From positions 28,902-92,901 of the forward strand of contig DAHXPC010000009.1 in assembly GCA_027364575.1 (NCBI GenBank): a DNA stretch of 64,000 nucleotides, given 5' to 3'. Origin of the DNA: a bacterium. GTDB lineage: Bacteria; Pseudomonadota; Gammaproteobacteria; UBA6186; Azoamicaceae. Numbering within the stretch: the stretch's first letter is position 1; the number at the start of each line of letters is the position of its first letter. The notes beneath the pieces are model-generated. The model saw only the letters and a list, made by a program, of their open reading frames with translations. It was not told where the DNA came from and did not search any database. This document shows, piece by piece, positions 45,904 through 56,410 of the stretch. A program made the position numbers and the translations under genes.

Positions 45904-47248
45904 TGTTTAATAATACCCATTGTGCGGCCTTTATGCCACTGTGTACAGCGCCTTCTAGGGTCGCAGGATAATCGGGGTGGATGTAATCTCCGGCAAGCAA
46001 TAAATTATCCACCGGTGTGGCATTGGCAGGCCTATTCTCATTTATGCCTACATCACAGGAAAATGCAGCTCTCTTTTCACACACAACGCGATACTCTAAT
46101 ACGGGGGCTTTAAGGGCGGGCAAAAGAATTTTAAGTTCATTGAGTATTTTTTCAACTAGAGCGGGGTGATTCAGTTCGCTATAGCTGCCTGTTCCGGTTA
46201 TCACAACGCTTAGAATATTGGGTTGATCACTAAATGCACGATCAAAAATCCACTGTGCTGTACCGTTGATGATCCCAATCATAGAATGGGGTAGCTGGAT
46301 GGGGGTTGAGTAACGCAGGTAAACGGTTGTAATGGGCTGATACTGAATTTTTTCTAAATGGGTAATGAGGGCTTGGCAAGTGGATGCTGAATGTGGATGC
46401 GAGCTTAACAATTGTGCGGTGGTATGGGGAGGCGTGGCTAATATCACGGCTTGTGCTCTAAATTCCCCATTGCGAGTGGAAACACCGACACATCGATTTC
46501 CTTCGATGAGTAATTGCGCTATGCGTTGATTATACAATATAGAATGTTTTTTTGAGCTTAAGGTTTTTAAAATGGGCTCAGGCAGCAAGGCACTTAAATT
46601 CACTTTAGGAAAAAGCCAATTGGAACCCTCAGGCTTTTGAAAAAATGATCCCTTTAGAACCTGTAAAAATACCCGTGCAGAGGCTTGCTCGATGGGTGTG
46701 CTTAAAGCTGCTAGCGCAATGGGGGCCCATAATTTACTCATCAATTTGATTGGTTGGCGGTGCAATTTTAAAAAATCATAAACCGATACATCGGAATCAA
46801 GTTCAAAATTGTTTGCATGAATCATATATAAAAATTGTGCGGCTTTTAAACGCTCATAGAGAGAAAGTCCTTTAAATTTGAATGAGGCCAAACAGATACC
46901 TAAAAAGGTTAGGTGTTTGGGCAGCGGGATAAAAAGCGGATTTTCAGGAGCTTGTAAATTTAAAACGGATAGGGTTAAAGGCTGTCTGCTGAACACGGCG
47001 TCTAGCGGAATATTTAATTTGTCTAATAATTGTAAAGTGTGCGTATAGGCACCCAGCAATAGATGTTGACCATTATCGATAATATCTTGCCCAAAGGATA
47101 TTGCGCGTGCGCGCCCGCCTGCTTGGGGCGCTGCCTCTAATAGTGTAACGGAATGCCCACTTTCGGCAAGCATAAAGGCCGCGGTTAGACCCGCCCAACC
47201 GGCACCGACCACGATAATGGGAAGAGAAGGGGGTGTGTTCATCACCAT
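45887..47248 (-). CDS. hpnE: Hydroxysqualene dehydroxylase HpnE (FAD-dependent)
   Basis: HpnE converts hydroxysqualene to squalene, the last step of the bacterial HpnCDE route. The N-terminal dinucleotide-binding motif VVGAGWAGLTAAFMLAESG, then a GG-type GQHLLLGAYTHT segment and a C-terminal LLAGDYIHPDYPATLEGA FAD block, are characteristic. It is 453 residues, normal for the family. Its ATG overlaps the hpnD stop (TAATG), so the two are translationally coupled. Confidence 0.9.
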   Translation of the reverse strand: MVMNTPPSLPIIVVGAGWAGLTAAFMLAESGHSVTLLEAAPQAGGRARAISFGQDIIDNGQHLLLGAYTHTLQLLDKLNIPLDAVFSRQPLTLSVLNLQAPENPLFIPLPKHLTFLGICLASFKFKGLSLYERLKAAQFLYMIHANNFELDSDVSVYDFLKLHRQPIKLMSKLWAPIALAALSTPIEQASARVFLQVLKGSFFQKPEGSNWLFPKVNLSALLPEPILKTLSSKKHSILYNQRIAQLLIEGNRCVGVSTRNGEFRAQAVILATPPHTTAQLLSSHPHSASTCQALITHLEKIQYQPITTVYLRYSTPIQLPHSMIGIINGTAQWIFDRAFSDQPNILSVVITGTGSYSELNHPALVEKILNELKILLPALKAPVLEYRVVCEKRAAFSCDVGINENRPANATPVDNLLLAGDYIHPDYPATLEGAVHSGIKAAQWVLLNNEILI

Positions 47249-48096
47249 TATGCCTTTTTAGCAAGACGTCTTGCGGTTTTCCAGGCAAGCCACAATTTAC
47301 GTAAAGGGGTTAAACCAATTCTTTGATGTAAAACTTTAAAATTCGTTTTTTCGATTTCTAAAAGCAAGGTAAAATAAATTTCAGCCATGATAAGCCCACT
47401 GCGCTGAGCATATTTATCGACTTCCGGTAACATGTCTAGGGCCGCCTGATAATACGTTCTTGCCCGTTTTGCTTGATATTGCATTAAGGCTGTAAAATTT
47501 TCAGAATATTTTTTTTCTAAAATATCTTGTGGTGTCAGAGAAAATTGTGCGATTTCATCTTCAGGGATATAGAGACGAGCGCGATTGGCATCTTCCCCTA
47601 CATCCCGAATAATATTCACCAGTTGGAAAGCTATCCCTAGATTTTTAGCATATTCTCGTGTGGCAGCTTCGGTAAAGCCAAAAATTTCTGCTGCGAGCAA
47701 GCCGGGCGCACTGGCGACACAATGACAATATAGACGAAGATCTTCAAAGGTTTGATAGCCTTGATAGCTAAGATCCATTTTCATGCCCGCTAAAATTTCG
47801 ACAAATAAAGATTGCGGAAGAGAAAAGTGCGTATTCGCAGCTTGTAATGCCTTACCGATAGGATGTTGAGGCATACCCTCAAAGGTACGTTCAATTTCCT
47901 CGTTCCACCATTCCAATTTTTGATTAGCGATGTCTTTATCTGTACATTCATCCACTGTGTCATCTACCTCACGGCAAAAAGCATATAAAGCCATAATGGC
48001 TTGGCGCTGCACAGGTGGTAGAAATAAAAAACTATAATAAAAACTGGAACCACTTTTGGCGGCTTTGTTGCGGCAATATTGATCTGAATTATCCAT
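47248..48096 (-). CDS. hpnD: Presqualene diphosphate synthase HpnD
   Basis: HpnD joins two farnesyl diphosphates into presqualene diphosphate. Both aspartate-rich motifs are present: EVDDTVDE near residue 43 and NIIRDVGED near 160, followed by RLYIPEDE. The protein has the all-alpha trans-prenyltransferase composition and a normal length of 282. It lies 48 bases after hpnC and directly before hpnE. Confidence 0.92.
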   Translation of the reverse strand: MDNSDQYCRNKAAKSGSSFYYSFLFLPPVQRQAIMALYAFCREVDDTVDECTDKDIANQKLEWWNEEIERTFEGMPQHPIGKALQAANTHFSLPQSLFVEILAGMKMDLSYQGYQTFEDLRLYCHCVASAPGLLAAEIFGFTEAATREYAKNLGIAFQLVNIIRDVGEDANRARLYIPEDEIAQFSLTPQDILEKKYSENFTALMQYQAKRARTYYQAALDMLPEVDKYAQRSGLIMAEIYFTLLLEIEKTNFKVLHQRIGLTPLRKLWLAWKTARRLAKKA

Positions 48097-48144
48097 GTTG
48101 CAACCCTAACAAGGCCCAACCTTTTTTGCAAGGCAGAAGTCCTA

Positions 48145-49005
48145 TTACGAAAAAGCTTTACATAAAATGCCAGGCCATTGCCAGACTTTAATGTGGGGAC
48201 GGGCGTAAACACTGTGCCGATTATGCAGCGCCTGAACCATCGCCTTGCCACCCGCAATTATCAAACGGATTTCAAAACCAAATCGACCCGATAAGTCTTT
48301 GGCTAAAGGGGATCCTAGGGTGAGTAAATGTTCGGCGCGTGTTAATTGATCGGCGATCAAGGTTTCAATGGCAGGGGTAACCGTTTGGTTTTTCAGATCT
48401 GCTAGGGCGATCCCCGATTGATCCATTTCCGTTTGCGGCAGATAACAACGATTGCGATCTTTTACATCGGAAGACAGATCTTGTAAAAAATTAATGAGCT
48501 GTAGTGCTGAACAAATAGCATCTGAATTTTTTAGGTTTATCGGCGTGTCGTTATCCGTTAAATGAAGCAGTAACCTGCCTACGGGGTTTGCAGAATAGCG
48601 ACAATAGTGGATGATTTCGTCAAAATCTTGGTAAGTGTGTTTCGTAATATCTTGTTTGAATGCCGTTAATAAATCAAAAAAAAGCTGGATAGGCAGTGTA
48701 GGGTGATGCTTTAAAACGTCTTGTAGCGCAATAAAAATAGGATGGATGGGCGTCTTTCCATCCCGAATGGCTTCCAGATCATTCCAATAGCTTTGTAATT
48801 GTTGTAAACGATCCTCTGCTGAAAAATCGCCTTCATCGGCAATATCGTCTGCATGCCTGGCAAAGGTATAAATAACGGTAATTGGGCGACGAATTTTTTT
48901 GGGTATAATAATTGAGGCAACGGGAAAATTTTCATAATGGAGACGCGCTTGCCGTTCACAATAGCGATAGGCTTTCTCTATCTCAGCATTGGCAGTATTT
49001 TGCAT
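48145..49005 (-). CDS. hpnC: Hydroxysqualene synthase HpnC
   Basis: HpnC hydrolyses presqualene diphosphate to hydroxysqualene. It is a paralogue of HpnD with motifs ADDIADEGD and NFLQDLSSDVKDRNR, then CYLP. I take the ATG at 49005, one base after the ubiG stop, which gives 286 residues. The longer frame to 49104 runs through ubiG and adds no family sequence. With hpnD and hpnE it makes squalene; no squalene-hopene cyclase gene is seen in the window. Confidence 0.9.
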   Translation of the reverse strand: MQNTANAEIEKAYRYCERQARLHYENFPVASIIIPKKIRRPITVIYTFARHADDIADEGDFSAEDRLQQLQSYWNDLEAIRDGKTPIHPIFIALQDVLKHHPTLPIQLFFDLLTAFKQDITKHTYQDFDEIIHYCRYSANPVGRLLLHLTDNDTPINLKNSDAICSALQLINFLQDLSSDVKDRNRCYLPQTEMDQSGIALADLKNQTVTPAIETLIADQLTRAEHLLTLGSPLAKDLSGRFGFEIRLIIAGGKAMVQALHNRHSVYARPHIKVWQWPGILCKAFS

Positions 49006-49006
49006 C

Positions 49007-49717
49007 TTACAATTTTGGCGTTGCAATAGCGTGACTGATGTAATTAATCGAGAGATCGGGGGTGGTGGTGGCCTTATGAAGAAAGGGGTTATATTGGATT
49101 CCACTTAATTCTTTCAGTTCTAAGCCAACGTTTCTTAACCCTGTATCCAATTCTGCAGGACGAATAAATTTTTCATATTGATGGGTGCCACGGGGTAAAA
49201 GATTTAACACATATTCGGCCCCGACTACGGCAAAGACATAAGATTTAGGCGTACGATTTAAAGTCGAAAAGAAAAGGTGGCCATTTGGCTTAATCAGTTT
49301 TGCGGCAGCCGCAAGAATAGAATAGGGATCAGGAACATGTTCCAAGAGTTCCATACACGTTAAGATATCGAAACTTTCAGCGTGGGTATTCGCATAGTCT
49401 TCAGCAGTTGTTTCTATATAATGCAAGGAAGCTAAGTTGCTTTTTAAGGCATGTTGTTGGGCCACTTTTAAAACGGCGGGCGATATATCAATCCCGGTGA
49501 CAATTGCCCCTCGCATTGCCATACTTTCTGCCAGGATCCCCCCCCCGCATCCAATGTCAATAACGGTCTTTCGGGTGAGTTCGCATCTATCGGTAATAAA
49601 TTGTAGACGAATAGGATTTAATTCATGTAAGGGTCTGCAAGTCCCGATAGGATCCCACCAATGTTCTGCCATGGCTTCGAATTTGGCAAGTTCATTGGCT
49701 TCTACATTAGTATGCAT
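49007..49717 (-). CDS. ubiG: Ubiquinone biosynthesis O-methyltransferase UbiG
   Basis: UbiG carries out both O-methylations in ubiquinone synthesis. The SAM-binding motif I is VIDIGCGGGILAESMA, and motif II lies around DILTCMELLEHVPDP. The N-terminal EHWWDPIGTCRPLHELNPIR segment is diagnostic of UbiG rather than other class I methyltransferases. The protein is 236 residues, normal length. It is packed between a Sel1 protein gene and hpnC with gaps of 1-9 bases, so ubiquinone and squalene genes share one transcript. Confidence 0.95.
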   Translation of the reverse strand: MHTNVEANELAKFEAMAEHWWDPIGTCRPLHELNPIRLQFITDRCELTRKTVIDIGCGGGILAESMAMRGAIVTGIDISPAVLKVAQQHALKSNLASLHYIETTAEDYANTHAESFDILTCMELLEHVPDPYSILAAAAKLIKPNGHLFFSTLNRTPKSYVFAVVGAEYVLNLLPRGTHQYEKFIRPAELDTGLRNVGLELKELSGIQYNPFLHKATTTPDLSINYISHAIATPKL

Positions 49718-49726
49718 ATTGAGTAA

Positions 49727-50305
49727 TCATTCGTGTAGGGTGAATAGTTCGTTTGCAAGCGATAGGGTGTGATTAGCGTCATAATCGCCTTGCTCGGCGG
49801 CTTTCACTAACCATTCTTTTGCTTTTGTTAAATCTTTAGCCGTCCCTTTTCCTTCCAGATAGGCACAGCCCAGTTTATATTGTGCTTTGGCAAAACCATG
49901 CATTGCGGCTTTTTGAAACCATTGAACAGCTTGTGCCTGATTTTTCTGGATACCATAGCCTTCATATAAGAGAAAACCAAGATTATATTGTGCTTTCGGA
50001 TGATTTTGATGAGCGGCTTTTTCATACCAATAGATTGCCAGCGAGGTATCTTTAACGACACCCTCACCGTTTTCATACAGAACGGCCAAACTAAATGCTG
50101 CATCTTTGTGTTCTTTTTCAGCAGCACGTTTAAACCATTGGGCGGCTAGCTGAGCATCTTTTCTTTGATGGTAACCACTATAATAAGATAACGCTTCTCG
50201 ATAATCGCTTTCTCCATTGCTGAGCTCAATGCCAATGGCCGGGCGTAAACTTAATGCCATGATGATTAAAGGAGCGCCTAGTATGAGCAATATTCTATAC
50301 AGCAT
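49727..50305 (-). CDS. Secreted Sel1-repeat protein
   Basis: The 192-residue protein has a signal peptide (hydrophobic core about 4-22) and four Sel1 repeats such as DAAFSLAVLYENGEGV and AQYNLGFLLYEGYGI. These alpha-alpha hairpin repeats mediate protein binding and are abundant in Legionellales. GAGGG precedes the ATG. It follows argS by 19 bases and precedes ubiG by 9. Its partner is unknown. Confidence 0.88.
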   Translation of the reverse strand: MLYRILLILGAPLIIMALSLRPAIGIELSNGESDYREALSYYSGYHQRKDAQLAAQWFKRAAEKEHKDAAFSLAVLYENGEGVVKDTSLAIYWYEKAAHQNHPKAQYNLGFLLYEGYGIQKNQAQAVQWFQKAAMHGFAKAQYKLGCAYLEGKGTAKDLTKAKEWLVKAAEQGDYDANHTLSLANELFTLHE

Positions 50306-50324
50306 TTTACCCTCTTGTTTATTT

Positions 50325-52091
50325 TTACATTTTGTCTAAGGGTTGTAACCCTAATAAGCGCATTCCTTGGTGTAAGACCTGAGCGACTGCTTCACATAAA
50401 AGCAAGCGACTATTTTGTTTAGAAGAGCCTTCAACACGACAATGGTGAAAAAATAAATGGAATTTTTCTGCTAACCTATATAAATAGTCGGCTAGCCGGT
50501 TTGGTAACAGCTCTTTTGCACACTGTTCAATGACGGTTCTAAATTGGCAAACTAAAAGACCCAAGGAAATTTCAGCAGGATCTTCAAGTACAATGGAAGT
50601 AGGATGCCCTAATAAGTCTGTGATGTCAAGGTTGGCTTTACGTTGAATGCTTTGAATACGCACATAGGCATATAATAAAAAGGCAGCCGTATTGCCTTCA
50701 AATTTCAGCATTTTTTCATAACTGAAGATATAGTCAGAGGCTCGATGACAGGACAAATCGGAGTATTTAACCGCATTGAGCCCTAGAATATGTGCAGCTT
50801 CCCCAATCGCTTCGGGTGGATAGCTTGGATTGTGCTCAAGCAGTTTTTGTTGTGCCTGCTCGATAGCCGTTTGTAATAAATCAATTAACCGTTCAGATTC
50901 GCCTGAACGTGTTTTGATTTTTTTGCCATCTGAATTTAACACTAAACCAAAGGGCACGTGATTAATGCGAACACGGGCGGGATCATAAAAGGCTAATTTT
51001 CGTGCTGCTTCAAATAACATTTGGAAATGTAGGCTTTGCCCTGCATCGGTGACAATGATTATCCAATCGGCCTTTTCGATTTGAACGCGATGACGTAATG
51101 CGGCCAAGTCGGTTGTGGCGTAATTATATCCCCCATCGGTTTTTTGCAAAATCATTGGGAGTTTTTCACCTTCTCTATTGGTAAACCCTTCCAAGTAAAT
51201 ACATTTGGCGCCATCAGAAATAGTTAAAACCCCCGATTTTTCGAGTTCATCGACAAGTGGTTTCAACAGTGGATTATAAAAGGATTCGCCTCTTTCGATT
51301 AATTGGACTTCTAATAAATCATAAATAGTTTGATAGGCTTTACGTGAAATGGCACAAATATGTTCCCAAATCCGTTTTGAATTTTCTTCCCCTTGTTGTA
51401 GGGCGACGACTTCTTGTTGCGCCGATTTTTTAAAAATTGGATCTTCATCAAAGCGTTTTTTTGAAGCTTTATACCAGGAAACCAAGGTGCCAAGGGCGAC
51501 ATCGGGCGGATTGGCTTGCGCAATTTCTGGGAATACCGTTTTAATGTGGGCAATGAGCATGCCAAATTGTGTTCCCCAATCCCCAATATGATTCAGCGGT
51601 AATACTTCATGTCCCATAAACGTTAAAATTTTTCTTAGGGAATCGCCAATAATCGTGGAACGTAGGTGGCCAACATGCATTTCCTTCGCAATATTGGGAG
51701 AAGAAAAATCTATGATGACTTTTAAAGGTTTAGCCGGTTTTTCAACGCCTAAGTAGGGATCGTGTAATTGTTCTGCTAACGTTTTTGCAATGAACGTGGG
51801 ATCCAGGGTGAAATTAATAAAACCAGGACCGGCAATTTCCATTTTGGCAATAAAAGCGTTGGTGGCAGCTAAGGTGTTTAGGGCGCTCATAAGTTTTTCG
51901 GCAATCGAACGCGGATTTTCATGCAATAGCTTGCTCAGCTTCATGGCCCCGTTGAACTGATAATGCCCGTATTTTTCTTGCGTGGCCTCCGTAATTTCCA
52001 GAAATTCTGGTGCAATTTCGGCCGTTTTGCCAGGGAAAGCGGTATTCAGCGCTGTTTCACAGAGTTGTTTTAAAAGGCCGGGAAAAGTCAT
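50325..52091 (-). CDS. argS: Arginyl-tRNA synthetase
   Basis: This class I synthetase charges tRNA-Arg. The HIGH motif is HVGH at residues 139-142, in the family context SPNIAKEMHVGHLRS. The KMSKS region appears as GKKIKTRSG, the Arg-type variant. The N-terminal domain and the C-terminal DALR anticodon-binding domain are both complete, with 588 residues in total. It diverges from gyrA across 147 bases and heads the leftward block. Confidence 0.97.
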   Translation of the reverse strand: MTFPGLLKQLCETALNTAFPGKTAEIAPEFLEITEATQEKYGHYQFNGAMKLSKLLHENPRSIAEKLMSALNTLAATNAFIAKMEIAGPGFINFTLDPTFIAKTLAEQLHDPYLGVEKPAKPLKVIIDFSSPNIAKEMHVGHLRSTIIGDSLRKILTFMGHEVLPLNHIGDWGTQFGMLIAHIKTVFPEIAQANPPDVALGTLVSWYKASKKRFDEDPIFKKSAQQEVVALQQGEENSKRIWEHICAISRKAYQTIYDLLEVQLIERGESFYNPLLKPLVDELEKSGVLTISDGAKCIYLEGFTNREGEKLPMILQKTDGGYNYATTDLAALRHRVQIEKADWIIIVTDAGQSLHFQMLFEAARKLAFYDPARVRINHVPFGLVLNSDGKKIKTRSGESERLIDLLQTAIEQAQQKLLEHNPSYPPEAIGEAAHILGLNAVKYSDLSCHRASDYIFSYEKMLKFEGNTAAFLLYAYVRIQSIQRKANLDITDLLGHPTSIVLEDPAEISLGLLVCQFRTVIEQCAKELLPNRLADYLYRLAEKFHLFFHHCRVEGSSKQNSRLLLCEAVAQVLHQGMRLLGLQPLDKM

Positions 52092-52238
52092 CTCACCAAC
52101 AACCTACATAAAAGTTAGAAAAGTATCCTACCATGGCCCTGTTTTTACTGTCAAGAACCGTGAGTTTTCTATGGGTTTGTGGTAAAATCGCATTTTTATA
52201 GAGTCTTAAAAATTCAGCCAATCTTTTAGGAGCGTTGC

Positions 52239-54830
52239 ATGGCAGATCTTGCCAGAGAAATTATCCCCGTTAGCATAGAAGATGAGCTAAAACAGTCTTA
52301 TCTTGATTATGCCATGAGTATTATTGTTGGGCGGGCTTTGCCAGACGTTCGTGATGGTTTAAAACCGGTCCATCGACGTGTTTTATACGCTATGCGTGTA
52401 TTGGGCAACGATTGGAATAAGCCGTATAAGAAATCCGCCCGTGTGGTGGGGGACGTGATTGGTAAATACCATCCACATGGCGATACGGCGGTCTACGATA
52501 GTATTGTCCGGATGGCACAGCCTTTTTCCTTACGGTATATGTTAATCGACGGTCAAGGGAATTTCGGATCAATAGACGGGGATCCGCCTGCGGCAATGCG
52601 ATATACCGAAGTAAGGATGTCGAAAATTGCGCATACCCTGTTATCAGACTTGGACAAGGAAACAGTTGATTTTGTTCCCAATTATGATGAATCTGAATTG
52701 CAACCGGCGGTATTGCCAGCGTCTATACCCAATTTATTAGTGAATGGTGGCACGGGTATTGCGGTAGGCATGGCGACCAATATCCCGCCTCATAACTTAA
52801 GTGAAGTGATTGAGGCTTGTTTACAATTAATCGAAACGCCCGATTTAAGTGTTGATGCGTTGATGAAATATATTCCTGGGCCAGATTTTCCAACCTCTGG
52901 AATTATCAATGGACGTGCCGGTATTGTCGAAGGCTATAGAACCGGGCGGGGGCGTGTACATGTTCGGGCACGCGTGAATGTGGAAGTCGATGAAAAATCG
53001 CAAAAACAATCGATTATTGTGACTGAATTGCCTTTTCAAGTAAACAAGGCGCGTTTAATCGAAAAAATTGCTGAATTGGTAAAAGATAAAAAAATTGATG
53101 GCATTACCGCCCTTCGCGATGAATCTGATAAAGATGGTATGCGGATGGTGATAGAGCTACGGAGAGGCGAGTCTGCCGATATTGTGATTAATAATCTGTA
53201 TTCCCAAACCCAGTTACAAACTGTTTTTGGGATCAATATGATTGCCTTGGTGGACGGCCAACCGCGAATTTTAAATTTAAGAGAATTATTAGTCGAATTT
53301 TTAAAACATCGTCGTCAAGTGGTTTCTCGTCGTACTGCATTTGAATTGCGAAAATCGCGAGAAAGGGCACATGTATTAGAAGGGTTAGGCATAGCGCTTG
53401 CCAATATTGATCCGGTGATTCAATTAATTAAAGCCTCTTTAAATCCTGCAGAGGCAAAAATTGGACTCATGACGCAACTGTGGGCACCCGGTATTGTTGC
53501 CGATATGTTGCAACGAACAGATGCCAATGTTTGCCGCCCAGAAGGGTTAGGGATTGAATTTGGCATACAGCAAACGGGGTATCGTTTATCGCCTATTCAA
53601 GCACAAGCAATTTTAGATCTAAGATTGCATCGCTTAACCGGTCTTGAGCAAGACAAAATAATCGAAGAATTTAAAGGGATCATCGTTAATATTCAGGATC
53701 TATTAGATATCTTAGCCAATCAATCTAGGCTAATGCAGGTTATTCGGGATGAATTGGTCGCTATTAAGGAAGAATTTGGGGATGCACGTCGAACAGAAAT
53801 TTTAAGCGATCACCAAGATCTGTCTACGGAAGATTTAATTACCGAAGAAGATAGAGTGGTTACCCTTTCTCATGGTGGGTATGTGAAAGCACAGCCCCTA
53901 ACCAGCTATCAAGCACAACGCAGAGGCGGTAAAGGGAAAGCGGCGACGAAGGTGAAAGAAGAAGATTATGTCGATAAGCTATTGATTGCAAGCACCCATG
54001 ATACGGTTTTATGTTTCTCAAGCTTAGGGAAGGTTTATTGGCTGAAGGTTTATGAAATACCGGTGGCAAGCCGAGCTTCTCAAGGGCGACCCATTGTGAA
54101 TTTATTGCCTTTGCAAGAAAACGAAAAAATTAGTGCTTTATTACCGGTTCGTGAATATACCGAAGATAAAATGATCTTTATGGCCACCTTAAATGGGACG
54201 GTCAAGAAAGTTGCGTTAACGGAATTTATGCGCCCGCGTTCTTCTGGCATTATCGCCTTAGAATTAGACGAAGGAGATCGGTTAATCGGTGTTGATATCA
54301 CCGATGGTACTCGCGATATTATGTTGTTTAGCAATGTCGGTAAAGTGGTGCGCTTTTCTGAAACCGATGTGAGAACCATGGGACGAACGGCTAGAGGGGT
54401 TCGGGGGATTCGATTGCAAGCCGATCAGAAAATGATTTCTTTAATCGTTTTAAAACCGGAAGGCACTATTCTCACGGCGACGCAAAAAGGCTATGGCAAA
54501 AGAACCTTAGTTGAAGAATTTGCTTCTCATGGTCGAGGCGGCCAAGGTGTGATTGCTATCCAAACCAGTGAGCGCAATGGTGAAGTGGTGGGCGCTGTTC
54601 AAGTGCTCGAAAGTGATGAGTTAATGTTAATTAGTGATGGTGGTACTTTGGTACGAACCCGAGTCGGCGAAATCTCGATTGTGGGCAGAAATACTCAGGG
54701 GGTTCGCCTCATTCATCTGACCGATGGTGAAAAATTGGTGGGGATCCAACGTATTGATGAGGTGGAAGCGGTGATCGATACTGATCCAGACGCGCTTGTT
54801 GAGGGTGGATCTGCAGAAGAATTGGAATAA
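52239..54830 (+). CDS. gyrA: DNA gyrase subunit A
   Basis: GyrA cuts and rejoins DNA during negative supercoiling. The catalytic Tyr122 is in AAMRYTE. The quinolone-determining region reads [10 protein letters not shown], with Thr at position 83 where E. coli has Ser and Asp at 87. The GyrA box is QRRGGKG near residue 565, so this is gyrase rather than topoisomerase IV. The beta-pinwheel C-terminal domain is complete (863 residues). AGGAG precedes the ATG. It is followed closely by the ybgC-tol genes on the same strand. Confidence 0.98.
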   Translation: MADLAREIIPVSIEDELKQSYLDYAMSIIVGRALPDVRDGLKPVHRRVLYAMRVLGNDWNKPYKKSARVVGDVIGKYHPHGDTAVYDSIVRMAQPFSLRYMLIDGQGNFGSIDGDPPAAMRYTEVRMSKIAHTLLSDLDKETVDFVPNYDESELQPAVLPASIPNLLVNGGTGIAVGMATNIPPHNLSEVIEACLQLIETPDLSVDALMKYIPGPDFPTSGIINGRAGIVEGYRTGRGRVHVRARVNVEVDEKSQKQSIIVTELPFQVNKARLIEKIAELVKDKKIDGITALRDESDKDGMRMVIELRRGESADIVINNLYSQTQLQTVFGINMIALVDGQPRILNLRELLVEFLKHRRQVVSRRTAFELRKSRERAHVLEGLGIALANIDPVIQLIKASLNPAEAKIGLMTQLWAPGIVADMLQRTDANVCRPEGLGIEFGIQQTGYRLSPIQAQAILDLRLHRLTGLEQDKIIEEFKGIIVNIQDLLDILANQSRLMQVIRDELVAIKEEFGDARRTEILSDHQDLSTEDLITEEDRVVTLSHGGYVKAQPLTSYQAQRRGGKGKAATKVKEEDYVDKLLIASTHDTVLCFSSLGKVYWLKVYEIPVASRASQGRPIVNLLPLQENEKISALLPVREYTEDKMIFMATLNGTVKKVALTEFMRPRSSGIIALELDEGDRLIGVDITDGTRDIMLFSNVGKVVRFSETDVRTMGRTARGVRGIRLQADQKMISLIVLKPEGTILTATQKGYGKRTLVEEFASHGRGGQGVIAIQTSERNGEVVGAVQVLESDELMLISDGGTLVRTRVGEISIVGRNTQGVRLIHLTDGEKLVGIQRIDEVEAVIDTDPDALVEGGSAEELE

Positions 54831-54850
54831 GGTAAAATAGTGCAGGACTA

Positions 54851-55264
54851 ATGGATAGTGTGAGCGACCATGTTTTGTCTATTCGAGTTTATTATGAAGA
54901 CACCGATGCCGGCGGCATTGTTTATCATGCGAATTATTTAAAATTTTGTGAACGTGCCCGCACAGAAGCTTTGCGGGCAACCGGATTTGAGTTAAGTAAT
55001 TTACTATTTCTGCATAACGTACAATTTGTTGTGCATTCAGCAGAGTTGCAATTCTTGCGATCTGCTCAATTAGATCAATTATTATATATAGTAACTAAAG
55101 TGACAGAGGTTAGGGCTGCCAGCATTCTGTATAATCACCGAATATATTTAGAAGCGGTAGACGGACCGTTGCTCTGCCAAGCGGATATTCGCTTGGCCGC
55201 TGTAGATAGCCAGCGTCGTTTGTGTAAATTGCCGAAAATTGTGGTTAAGGGGATAAAAAAGTGA
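54851..55264 (+). CDS. ybgC: Acyl-CoA thioesterase YbgC (Tol-Pal operon)
   Basis: A hotdog-fold thioesterase of 137 residues, the standard first gene of the tol-pal operon. The family motif YYEDTDAGGIVYHANYLKF contains the catalytic Asp and the loop His. Its stop overlaps the tolQ GTG start (GTGA). Confidence 0.95.
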   Translation: MDSVSDHVLSIRVYYEDTDAGGIVYHANYLKFCERARTEALRATGFELSNLLFLHNVQFVVHSAELQFLRSAQLDQLLYIVTKVTEVRAASILYNHRIYLEAVDGPLLCQADIRLAAVDSQRRLCKLPKIVVKGIKK

Positions 55265-55992
55265 ATCCAGATCAATCTTTATTAAGTTTGTTTACAAACG
55301 CTAGCTTACTGGTTAAGTTGGTAATGATGTTATTATTGTCTGCCTCGGTTATTTCTTGGGCGTTAATTTTTCAGCGTTGGCAATTGTTTAGTTCGGCCGT
55401 GCGTTCTGCAGATGAATTTGAAAATACGTTTTGGTCGGGTATTGAGCTGAATAAATTATATCAAAAGTTTTCCACTGCGCGTAATACAGACATCAGTGGT
55501 TCGGAAAGCATATTTCTAGCGGGCTTTAAAGAATTTGTGCGTTTACGTAAACAAGCGGGCATTCAACCCGGCGCGATTATGGAAGGAACGCAAAGGACGA
55601 TGCGCGTTGCATTGGGCAGAGAAATTGAGCGTTTAGAAATGCATTTACCTTTTTTAGCCAGCGTGGGTTCCGTAAGTCCTTATGTCGGTTTGTTTGGAAC
55701 AGTATGGGGGATTATGAATTCCATGCGAGCACTGGGTGCTATGCAACAAGCAACACTTTCCATGGTGGCGCCGGGAATATCGGAAGCGTTGGTCGCAACC
55801 GCCATGGGGTTATTTGCAGCGATCCCAGCGGTTATTGCTTATAATCGTTATTCCAATCGACTACAAGGGCTTATTAATCGCTATGAAACCTTCTTAGAAG
55901 AGTTTACCAGTATTTTACATCGCCAAGCCCATACACAAACGGCACCGGTTGTTTATTCTGCATCTGAAGAAGCAGGTAGGCAATATGAATAA
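55261..55992 (+). CDS. tolQ: Tol-Pal system inner-membrane protein TolQ
   Basis: TolQ forms the proton-driven stator with TolR. Its three membrane segments lie near residues 17-38, 133-155 and 170-193, with the conserved LFGTVWGIM and AMGLFAAIPAV blocks. It starts with GTG at the ybgC stop and overlaps tolR by 8 bases. The length (243) is normal. It helps constrict the outer membrane during division. Confidence 0.96.
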   Translation: MNPDQSLLSLFTNASLLVKLVMMLLLSASVISWALIFQRWQLFSSAVRSADEFENTFWSGIELNKLYQKFSTARNTDISGSESIFLAGFKEFVRLRKQAGIQPGAIMEGTQRTMRVALGREIERLEMHLPFLASVGSVSPYVGLFGTVWGIMNSMRALGAMQQATLSMVAPGISEALVATAMGLFAAIPAVIAYNRYSNRLQGLINRYETFLEEFTSILHRQAHTQTAPVVYSASEEAGRQYE

Positions 55993-56401
55993 ACGTTACG
56001 CCAAGCGTCGTTTAGTTTCCGAAATTAATATTGTTCCCTATGTGGATGTTATGTTGGTGTTGTTGATTATCTTTATGGTAACCGCACCGTTGGTCACCCA
56101 AGGCGTACAAATCGATCTTCCTTCTGCAAACGCAGAAATGTTACCCCAGGATCAAAAACCGCCATTGGTTATTTCGGTAGATGCTGTTGGACAATTATAT
56201 TTAGATCAATCCAAAGATATTATCGATCCTGCAGCACTTATGGCTACTGTACAAGCAGCGCTTAAGCTGGATCCCAGCCGTGCGGTATTGGTGAGAGGGG
56301 ATAAAAGTGTTGATTACGGGAAAGTCATGAATGCAATGGTACTATTAAAAAATGCAGGTGTTGCCAAGGTGGGCTTGATGACCCAACAGTTTGATCAATA
56401 G
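55985..56401 (+). CDS. tolR: Tol-Pal system protein TolR
   Basis: An ExbD/TolR-family protein with one membrane segment carrying the proton-channel Asp (NIVPYVDVMLVLLIIFMV) and a periplasmic domain. I choose the ATG at 55985 (MNKRYAKRR), within the tolQ end, since it gives a normal 138 residues. The frame from 55949 only adds residues read from tolQ. Confidence 0.95.
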   Translation: MNKRYAKRRLVSEINIVPYVDVMLVLLIIFMVTAPLVTQGVQIDLPSANAEMLPQDQKPPLVISVDAVGQLYLDQSKDIIDPAALMATVQAALKLDPSRAVLVRGDKSVDYGKVMNAMVLLKNAGVAKVGLMTQQFDQ

Positions 56402-56410
56402 GATAACGCC

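Noticed and set aside
49005..49104. The longer hpnC frame beginning at 49104
   Set aside because: The extra 33 residues are read from within ubiG, are Pro-rich and match nothing in the family; the ATG at 49005 fits both spacing and homology.
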